Positions 9,472 through 17,535 of a stretch of DNA of 20,543 nucleotides are shown here, piece by piece. Under the pieces are notes generated by a model that saw only the letters and a list, made by a program, of their open reading frames with translations, made no database searches and was not told the origin of the DNA. A program made the translations under genes and the position numbers. The first letter of the stretch is position 1. Every line of letters starts with the position of its first letter. The stretch is from Pinguiococcus pyrenoidosus (taxonomy: Eukaryota; Sar; Pinguiophyceae; Pinguiochrysidales; Pinguiochrysidaceae), in NCBI GenBank assembly GCA_019677205.1, contig JAAMXY010000732.1, forward strand, positions 1-20,543, in the 5' to 3' direction.

Positions 9472-9698
9472 GCTGGTCAAGATGTTTTGGGAGTCGTATC
9501 GGCTCCTGCGGATGGGTTCACGTCACGGATGCACCCCTTAGTGATGCGTATCCTTGGTTTTGACAAGAGACTTCTCTGGCGGCCCAGATGTAGAATGACA
9601 ACGACAAAAGGTCGCCTGAGAAAGATAGGAGAACACCGTTGACAGGGCTATTTTAGCGACGAGGCGATGTAGATGCGCGCACAGACGGGGCAAAACAT

Positions 9699-9735
9699 GA
9701 AAAGAAAATGAAAAGAAAAGAAAAGAAAGAAAGGT
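9699..9735 (+). repeat. AAAAG-rich simple repeat
   Basis: Polypurine tract of GAAAA and AAAAG units, about 37 nt, containing one ATG-interrupted copy. Low complexity only. Confidence 0.85.
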
Positions 9736-9842
9736 TTCCTTTATTGGAATACGGGAAAAGGCCTTCTGGCGGCGGAAGTCCGTGCTACGCCATCAGCAAA
9801 GGAATCGTGAGAAGCACAGCAAGCTCATCGCTGCGATCGTGC

Positions 9843-11385
9843 TCAGTCCTGGAGAGCTTCCATGACCAACTCACGCACGGCGTCCTTGTGATTCGACAGA
9901 TCTGCATCCAACCAATCCTCCAACTGCGAGCGCACCTGTCGGATAAGAAGGGAAGCAGATCAGGCTCCCGTTGACTTGTTCGCGCAGAATCGAGTCCCCT
10001 CCTCTGCTTCAATGTCAAACGAGATGCACGAACCTCTTTGACTGTAATAGCGCTTGGGTCACCGTTGGCGACGATGTGAGTCACCCGAGCTCTAATCTGC
10101 TCAATGCTGGCCCCGGGAATCGACAGGGACGTCTCGGGCACCTCTGCCACCTTGCTCTTCTTGCTCTTGTCGCCGCGCGAGCCTGCCGGCGACGAGCGTT
10201 TCCTTCCCGACGCCTTCGACGTCTTCGCAGACGTCTTCGAGGTGGACTTCTTCGCGCTGCTCGCCTTCTTCTTCTCTCCGCTCGCGCCTTTGATCATGCG
10301 CAGCTGCACGTTCACGCAAATGCCTGTGAGCGAAAGCGCTTCGCAATGCTCGAACTCCATGTGCGGGGGATGCGTACCTTGCGTTTGTTCCTGTCGCTAG
10401 GGGTGGGATTCTCGAGCCATGCGACCAATCGATCCACGAGCATCTCCTTGGTCGGATTGCGCCCAAAGGACTGCGAGCCACGCTCGATGTCTGCAATGTC
10501 CATGACCATCTGGAGGTCCGCCACGCCCAGCTTGGCCGCCTTCGCCTTCAGCGCCTCTCGCCCTTCCTCTTCCTTTCCTTCCTGGAAAATCACGCCGCAG
10601 AACTTTCCCAGGTTCGCCTTGAACTCGCGCTTCTTGCCCACTCCGAGGCACAGCATGTGCAGCATCTTGAGATGCGGATCGCTGAAGGTCACCTCGCGCA
10701 TGTTTGCCATCACGTTGGGCATCTCGCTGAGCGGCGTGCCCCGCCCCTCGGGGATGCTGCGCTCCTTGGGTTCGGTCTCCTCGTACGAGGCGAACCTTGA
10801 CACCTACGAAGATCATTCTCTCGTGAGTTGTGAGCGGTTTCTAGTCACCAGTCTGAGCACTTGAAGTCGCAGCAATCGAAACAGCAGCGGCGGCGCACGC
10901 TGGTGCTGAGAGTCGAAAGATACCTTCTTCCTCCTCCGGCCGCCAACACCGTCCTCTTGCTCTTCAGCTTCGCCGTTGTGATTCTCCTGGCCATTCTGAG
11001 CTCCCACTTCCATGTTCTCGTCATTCTCATCATTTTCCTCATTCTCGTCATTCTCATCATTCTCATCGTTTTCTTCGTTTTGCTCTTTGTTGTCGTCATC
11101 GTCGTTGCCATCGTCGTCGTGGTCGTCGGGATCATCGGTGGTTGCGGTGCCTTTCGCGATCTGTTGCGCGCGCAAATGTCAGGTTGTCCAAGCGATTCTC
11201 ACTGGCACTACACTTTTATGACACACCTGACTTTCCTCCGTCGCTTCAGCGCCCTCTGGCGCGTCTTCTTGCTCCTGTGTACACAGACGCTCAGAGGCAA
11301 AGCACCGCCCATTCATTTCTGCGAGGGCTTTGGGCACCTCAGATGGCACGTCTGCAGCGTGAACCTCTTCCGCGGCGTCTGACAT
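9843..11385 (-). CDS. DEK-like chromatin protein
   Basis: DEK proteins bind DNA with topology preference and act as histone chaperones in the nucleus. Five exons: 11385-11227, 11160-10924, 10803-10378, 10303-10034 and 9935-9843. All junctions are phase 0 GT-AG, with introns of 66, 120, 74 and 98 nt. The 394-residue product is close to human DEK (375). Order: an acidic N-terminus; a Glu-Asn-Asp repeat tract (about residues 72-100); RRRKK; the pseudo-SAP/DEK core from GRGTPLSEMPNV (about 152) through LHMLCLGVGKKREFKANLGKFCGVIF and MDIADIERGS to LENPTPS (about 268); a Lys/Ser basic linker (KKKASSAKKSTSK, GRKRSS); then a DEK C-terminal domain (about 335-394) with IEQIRARVTHIV, TVKEVRSQLEDWLDADL and VRELVMEALQD. 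The last intron splits this domain exactly at KE|VR. An in-frame ATG at 11505 would add 40 residues; 11385 is preferred because MSDAAEEV starts the acidic region. Confidence 0.9.
11013..11086 (-). repeat. coding GA(A/T/G)-rich microsatellite in the DEK-like gene
   Basis: Imperfect tandem GAGAATGAC/GATGAG units on the minus strand, all in frame, encode the alternating Glu-Asn-Asp tract of exon 2. A second GAC/GAT-rich stretch at about 11090-11135 encodes DDHDDDGNDDDD. The units keep to a multiple of three, so length changes would not shift the frame. Confidence 0.85.
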
Positions 11386-12655
11386 GATGCTAGCGGTCTC
11401 GCTGTCTCTCTGTTTCTCAAATCCGCTGAGGAATGCGGGCCACACGTCCCGACCGCACGATATCTTCGAAGTCGGTTTGCGCGGGAAATCCGCGCCGCGA
11501 TCCATCCATCTCGATACTGAGCAAAAGACGATCAGCTGAGAAGCGAAGGATCGAATGAAGAATGAATGACCTGGAGAGCTAGAGAGCTGGAGAGCAGAAG
11601 GATCGATCTCTTGTCTTTCTTTTCATCGTCACGCACAGGGACTTTGCTGGCGCTTCTGGGCCTCGGAGGCGAAAGAGTGGTGCGTGAGACACCATCGCCC
11701 GCCACAATTCATGGGGAAAGCGAGGCCTCAAGAAAATTGTGGAGGAGCTTCAAACAGCCAATGTAGGCTTGGGATAAAAATGTTCCTCGACGCAGCACCC
11801 TTGGCTTGACTTGATTGACGTGGAGCCGACGAGAGAGGCAGGAGAGTAGAGAGGAGCCACGCACAACGCACAACGCCATCTGCTCAAGCAGGCCACCAAA
11901 AAATCCTGTGGTCTGCGCCGGCTGTGCTATGGCGGAGCTTCGCGCGCGTCCGGTGTTGCCGGCACTGCGCCCCTCTGCGGCCATAGCATGGCTCAACGGG
12001 TGGAGTCCGCATCGACTTTCGACGTTGCTCTCTGTTGACGTTTCGTAGCCTCTACACTGTACAGCTGCACAGCGGAAGGATCCGCAGGCGGTGTCGTGTG
12101 CATTGCCCTAGGCTCCCGGGTAGTACAGCGCCTCTGCGCGCCGATGACGCTGGGCCGGGGTTTCCGGGGGGCGTAGTATGGGCGAGAAGATCTCGCTGCC
12201 CGCTGCGGAGGCATGTCATTGGCTGCGCTCGGCCGTGCCGCCTTCCGCGGGAACCGTGTCCAGCTGTCCTACAGGCCACTTTGCCCCGCGAGCGCGAGAA
12301 CGGCAAAACGAGGCGAAGTTCCCTGCGCCATCTGTTTCCCGCGCTTTCCTCGGAGACGCCGGCCTTGTAGCGTTCAAAAGGTGTATGTCCCGCCGCGCGC
12401 GCGCGCGACTTCCGGAGAGGCCTTCGCGCGGTTCGAGGCGCGTCTCCGGGACTTCGGTAGTCGTTGCGGTTCTGTGGGAACAGGAGAGCGTCTAGCGGAC
12501 AGTCGAGGTTCCCCGCGCGTTCCTGGACCTTCCGGCCTTGTCGGCCTCTTCGCAACAAGCACGTGCGTCGCTGGTCTATTCCTGCGTCCTAGGTGGTCTT
12601 CGCGACGAGACGGCAGGCGAAATCATTCTGGGACTCGAAGGTGCGCACCGGACCC
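11386..12655. other. divergent spacer, DEK-like / Ca2+-ATPase
   Basis: About 1.27 kb between proposed starts. I see no family motif in the open frames on either strand. Notable are an AGAGCTGGAGAGC-type short repeat near 11574-11595, several CCAAT-like words (for example near 11757 and 12217), and an alternating CG run at about 12391-12408 that could favour Z-DNA. The 5' untranslated regions and promoters of both genes must lie here. Extra upstream exons cannot be excluded. Confidence 0.5.
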
Positions 12656-15600
12656 ATGCTACGCGAGGCGGAGTTGGCCACGCGCGCGCCAGCGCAGAGC
12701 CGCGCGTCCGCGCTGCGGAGATGGAGACTGGTCTTTGGAGGGGCGCAGAGACAGGAAGAAAGAAAGAGGGACGAAAAGACGGAATTGCTGCGGAGCTACG
12801 AAGCGGAAATCTCAACCCATGCGTCGGAACTGCCCCTCCACGACGCAGGCGTCGCGCCAGCGGCGGCTGGCGGCAGCATGACCGCCGTGCACCCGGAGCC
12901 CAAGGGCGATGGGGTCACGGTGGAGGAGCTGGACAAGCTCAATGTGCCGCAGTCCACGGAGGAGAACGCAGCGGTGAGCGCCTTTCCTTCTTACCGCCTG
13001 TGGTCTCATCGGTCCTCCCGTCTTTCGTCGGTGTTTCGGTCTTCTGCATTGGATTTGGTGCCGGCTTCTGGCTGCTGGCTTCTGGCTTCTGGCTTCTGGC
13101 TTCTGGCTTCTGCCTTCTGGCTTCTGGCTTTTGGCCTTTGAGTTTGGCTACCGTGCTTGTGGCGTCCTCTTCTTTTAAGATGCGCTGTTGAGATGTGCTG
13201 TTGAGATGCTCTTCCGTGGCTGGCTGTGCCTAGCCTGGACGAGCTGTCGGTAGTGGACCCGGAGACCGTGGTTCCGTTTCTGACTTCGTCTCATCAACAT
13301 TGAAGAACGTCTGAGAGCTGACTGCGATGTGATCCGCGTTTCCGCGATGTATCTAGGCCCTTCGGGCGCTCGGTGGTCATGAGGCGCTGGCTCAGCACAT
13401 CGGCACAAACCTCAGTCAGGGCCTGGACTTCATGCAGGTGGGGGTCTTTCGCTGTTCGAGCTGTTTCGCATCGTGCTTTGATGAGAGCAGGACGCCCGTG
13501 CATGTCCCTATCCCGTACGAACCCACAAAAAGGAATAACCCCCCAAACCCAACCCCAAAAGGTCGAGATCAACCGGACGCGATATGGCAACAACCATTTC
13601 CCGTCTCCGCCGATGAAGGGCTTCCTGCAGCTGTTCTTGGAGGCCTTCAACGATGTCATTCTCTGGATCCTCATCGCCGCCGCCTTTGCCAGTGTACGTA
13701 CAAACGCTTTTGTTTTTTTCCCCCGGGGGGGGGATCTTGTGCATGAACGTCGCTTCGCCTGATGTTCAATGCTTCGTGCCTTTCCCTTCCTACTTCTGGT
13801 TGACACCAACAGGGCGTCATCGCCATTGTTGAAGGGCACTTCCCGTTCGAGACGGTGGCCATCGGCATCGCCATCTTCATCGTGGCCTTCGTGACGGCGG
13901 CCAACGACTACACTAAAGAGCTGCAGTTCCGCAAGCTGGAGGAGAGCGCCCGCAGCGACGAGACCTGCACGGTGCTCCGCGGCGGAGAGCGCCAGCAGAT
14001 CAATCCCGAGGAGCTGGTGGTGGGAGACTTGGTAGCGCTGGGCACCGGCGACGGCATTCCGGCCGACGGCGTCCTCGTGTTTGGCAGTGGCACCAAATGC
14101 GACGAGAGCTCATTGACCGGAGAGCCCGAAGACGTGTCAAAGGAGGTCGGCGGAAGAGATCCTTTCCTGCTCTCGTCGTCTACCGTCAAAGCCATCGCCG
14201 CGTCGGCCGAATGCCGCATGATGGTCTTGGGCGTGGGCGCGCGAAGTCAGTGGGGCAAGATCCGCGCCGGACTGGAGACGCAGCCGGAGGAGACGCCGCT
14301 GCAGGCCAAGCTCGGCGAGATGGCGCAGCTCATCGGCAAGTGCGGCATGTTGGCTGCGGTGGCGGTGTTCGTCGTGATGTTGGGGCAGGGCTTCGGTCAT
14401 GGACAGTCTGCCGACTCGGTCGTGCTGGGGGCCGTGATCATCTCGGTCACCATCGTGGTAGTGGCCATTCCCGAGGGCTTACCCCTCGCTGTCACGATCT
14501 CGTTGGCCTACAGCACGCGCAAGATGTACAAAGATCAGAGTCTCATCCGCGTGTTGGCCGCCTGCGAAACCATGGGCAACGCCACCAACATCTGCAGCGA
14601 CAAGACGGGCACGTTGACCGAGAACCGCATGACGGTGGTGGAGCTCTGGGCGGCGAGGACCACGTACGAAGAGATCAATACCAAGGGCTGCGACGCGCTG
14701 GGTACCAAACTCCGAGACCTCGTGGCCGCCAACTGCGCGATCAACTCCGCGGCGCATCTCCTGTACAAGAAGGACGGCGTCGTGCTGCCCAGGCCGCTGG
14801 TGGTGGGCTCCGCCACCGAAGGTGCCTTGCTGTTGCTCACCGATGCATGGCAGGGCGAAGGCGCCTGGGCCACCCTGCGCGACACCAAGCTCGACGCCGC
14901 CACCGACCGGGTCTTCCCTTTCGACTCCGCCAAGAAGCGCTCGACGGTGGTCGCGTCATTACCTGACGGTGGCGTTCGAGTTTACGTCAAGGGCGCCACG
15001 GAATGGGTACTACGAGACTGCGACTTCTACACCACCGACGCCGGCGAAGCCGCGGAGTTGACGCCCAAGGTGCGCGAGGAGCTGGACGGTGCCATGTTCG
15101 CCATGGCGGACAAAGCGCTGCGCACCTTGTGCATCGCACACCGCGACTTTCCTAGTCGAGATGCGCTGCCAGCGAATTGGGAATCAACTCCGCCGGACGA
15201 CGACGGCTTGAGCATCGACTGCGTCGTGGGCATCATCGACCCGCTGCGCAGCGACGTGCGCGACGCGGTGGCCACTGCACAGCACGCCGGCGTCATGGTG
15301 AGGATGGTGACTGGCGACAACATCCGCACCGCCATGGCCATCGCCAAGCAGTGCGGCATCTTGAGGGAGGGCGGCCTGGCGCTGGAAGGCCCCGTCTTCC
15401 GGGAGATGTCCCCGGCGCAGCTGGACGAAACGTTGCCCAGGCTGCAAGTGTTGGCCCGCAGCTCGCCCAACGACAAGTTGCTGCTGGTGAGCCGCCTGAA
15501 CGGCGCTGGCCTCCCAAAGAACGCTGAGAGCTGGATGCAGCGGCATCCCGGAGCAAGCTACGACGCCGATCGGGATAAGCTGTTGCCAGGCTACGAGCAG

Positions 15601-16653
15601 GAATGGCGCAGCACGCGTCCGTACGGGGGGGAAGTGGTAGGCGTCACTGGCGATGGTACCAACGACGCGCCGGCGCTGAAGGCCGCCGACGTCGGCCTGG
15701 CCATGGGCAGCGGTACCCAGGTAGCCAAGGACGCCGCCGAGATCACCATTCTGGACGACAAGTTCTCGTCCATCGTGCGCGCGATCAGCTGGGGCCGAAG
15801 CGTGTACGACAACATCCGCAAGTTCCTGCAGTTTCAGCTGTCCGTGAACGTGGTGGCGCTGGCCATCGTGTTCATCGGCGCGTCGGCCAACTTCGACCCG
15901 CCGCTCAACGCCGTCATGATGCTCTGGGTGAACCTCATCATGGACACCATGGGTGCGCTGGCGCTGGGCACCGAGATGCCCACTCCGGAGCTGCTCAACC
16001 GCAGACCCTACAAGCGCACCGCGCCGCTGATCAGCCGCCCCATGTGGCGCAACATCCTGTGCCAGTCTGCGTACCAGCTGCTGGTGCTCAACCTGCTGCT
16101 GTTCGGCGGCCCGGCGTTCTTCGGGGTGGAGAACGAAGGGAACCACTGTGTGCAGTACCACGTCCAGAACGACGACGACTCCGTCAACGTCGTTGTCAAC
16201 GGTGTCTCCACCAGCTTCCGCTGCGGCGACTGGAGCGGCGAGCCCGATGACCTACCGGATGGTGTGGACTTGGACGACATCGACGAATGCTGGGTGGAGG
16301 ATGAGTGCAGGGAGTACGACTACCGCCACTTCACACTCATCTTCAACACCTTCGTCTTTTGCCAGCTCTTCAACGAGCTCAACGCGCGCTCCATCCACTC
16401 CGACTGGAACGTGTTCACGGGGTTGGAGACCAATCCGATGTTCATCGGCATCATCGTGGTCACCGTGGTCTTCCAGTACATCCTCGTGACCTTCGGGGGC
16501 GAGCTCACGAGGACGCAGGAGCTGGACGCACAGGACTGGGGCATCTCCGTGGCCCTGGGCGCCGGCTCCCTCGTGGGCGGCATCCTGATGCGCTTCATCC
16601 CCGTGGAAGAGGACCCGCGCGACTTCTTTGGCACCGAGGGAATAGAGCAGTAG
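12656..16653 (+). CDS. P2B-type Ca2+-ATPase (plasma-membrane calcium pump)
   Basis: Exports Ca2+ from the cytosol using ATP. Proposed exons: 12656-12973, 13244-13270, 13357-13437, 13562-13693 and 13813-16653. All junctions are phase 0, giving 1132 residues. The last three exons are firm; exons 1-2 are less so because exon 2 is only 27 nt. Visible: M1-M2 (DVILWILIAAAFAS / VAIGIAIFIVAFV), actuator loop SLTGEPE (about 288, TGEP where TGES is usual), PEGLPLA in M4 (about 406), phosphorylation site CSDKTGTLTEN with Asp449, MVTGDNIRTA, hinge GVTGDGTNDAP (about 799), and M6 LWVNLIMDT with Asn893 and Asp897, the single Ca2+ site of this subfamily. M7-M8 carries an acidic four-Cys loop (about 958-1023). 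FNTFVFCQLFNELNAR is typical of PMCA M8. The tail after M10 is about 16 residues, with no C-terminal calmodulin domain; a basic ALRRWRLVF segment near residues 19-27 may replace it. Confidence 0.95.
13063..13137 (+). repeat. TTCTGGC heptamer array inside Ca2+-ATPase intron 1
   Basis: About ten 7-nt TTCTGGC units, with GCTGGC, TTCTGCC and TTTTGGC variants, lie wholly within the 270-nt first intron (12974-13243). The pyrimidine-rich strand is the sense strand. The intron is the longest proposed in the window, largely because of this array. Confidence 0.9.
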
Positions 16654-17535
16654 AGCGTCGCCCCGTGTTGCCCCAGCGAAACCGAAGCGACCGAGTGGCC
16701 TCCAGCGTGGTGTGTGTTTGTGCCTTCGCGTGTGCGTGAGTGTCGAGAGCTGCTGCGGCCCCTTCCCCTCCAGATCTTGTTCCGCCTTCCTTGGCTTAAG
16801 CTCGCCGTCTCTCTTTCCCGCCGCTGCGGCAGGCGCAGTCGGCAGCGTGGCGGGGGATGAGGAGGGGCTGAGCAAGCGAGAGTGACATATCGAGGCGCGA
16901 GACGTGGCAGCCCCTCCTTACCGAGGGCCGTCGGGCGACCAAAAGCCGTCGCTGAGGCATATGTGAATACCTGGTGGCACAGAAGACGTCTGAGGAAGTG
17001 TGCGAGTCTCTTCAGAGCGAGAGACGACTAGCCAGCGAGAAATACGTCAAGGCAGACAGAAGCGTATGAGTGGGTTGAAAATGAATCGTGAGCCTAAGCC
17101 TAAGCCTAAGCCTAAGCCTAAGCCTAAGCCTGAGCCGGAGCCGGAGCCTTCTTGCAGCCTTTGTCCGCCTCTACCCTTCTCTCCACTTCTCTCTCACCTT
17201 CACGCCATTCATTCCGTTTGTGAAAAAGGCAGAGCTACAAAGGCAAGCGAAGCGCCAATTGGTTTCGTTGAGGCATCGTCTTCGCAGGGGAACTTCCATA
17301 GAAATAGACTAGTGGGAACAACCGAGAACAAAGACCCCCGCATCACCCGTTTCAAAGCACCGGATCCTTTGATTCGATGCTCTTTCTCGTACAAGCTAAT
17401 CTGTGCTGCGCTCTGTCACCGCATCTCTTCTCGAACTGGAGCACCAGCCAATGGCTGCCACCTTCGAAAAGCTGTGCGCGACAGGCCACTCAAACCTATC
17501 AGTCCGCTGCGATCCCTCAATCGTAGTGCAATCGA
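16654..17535. other. convergent spacer, Ca2+-ATPase / TBC gene
   Basis: This is the tail-to-tail gap. It holds a telomere-like GCCTAA array (17092-17148), then C/T-rich sequence (CTCTACCCTTCTCTCC region) and two CCAAT-type words (near 17247 and 17448, the latter AGCCAATGGCT, palindromic). No gene is supported. Confidence 0.6.
17092..17148 (+). repeat. (GCCTAA)6 telomere-like hexamer array
   Basis: Six perfect GCCTAA units (17092-17127) decay into GCCTGA, GCCGGA and GCCGGA. The complement is TTAGGC, the hexamer used at nematode telomeres and a one-base variant of TTAGGG. It is short and flanked by ordinary sequence, so simple slippage is the default explanation. Confidence 0.9.

Larger units (their letters stand above)
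8914..9842. other. convergent spacer with no gene recognised
   Basis: This is the tail-to-tail gap between the gene ending at 8913 (+) and the DEK-like gene ending at 9843 (-). It is less GC-rich than the coding parts and has only short open frames without motifs. It holds a T run near 9139-9147, a perfect inverted repeat at 9450-9471 and an AAAAG-rich tract at 9699-9735. I looked for tRNA arms and found none. Confidence 0.6.

Noticed and set aside
15184-16161. Minus-strand open frame of about 325 codons inside the Ca2+-ATPase
   Set aside because: Antisense shadow of firmly identified pump sequence.
16126-16323. A true EGF-like domain in the pump loop
   Set aside because: Only four cysteines and one DIDEC word are present; an EGF module needs six cysteines in a fixed pattern.
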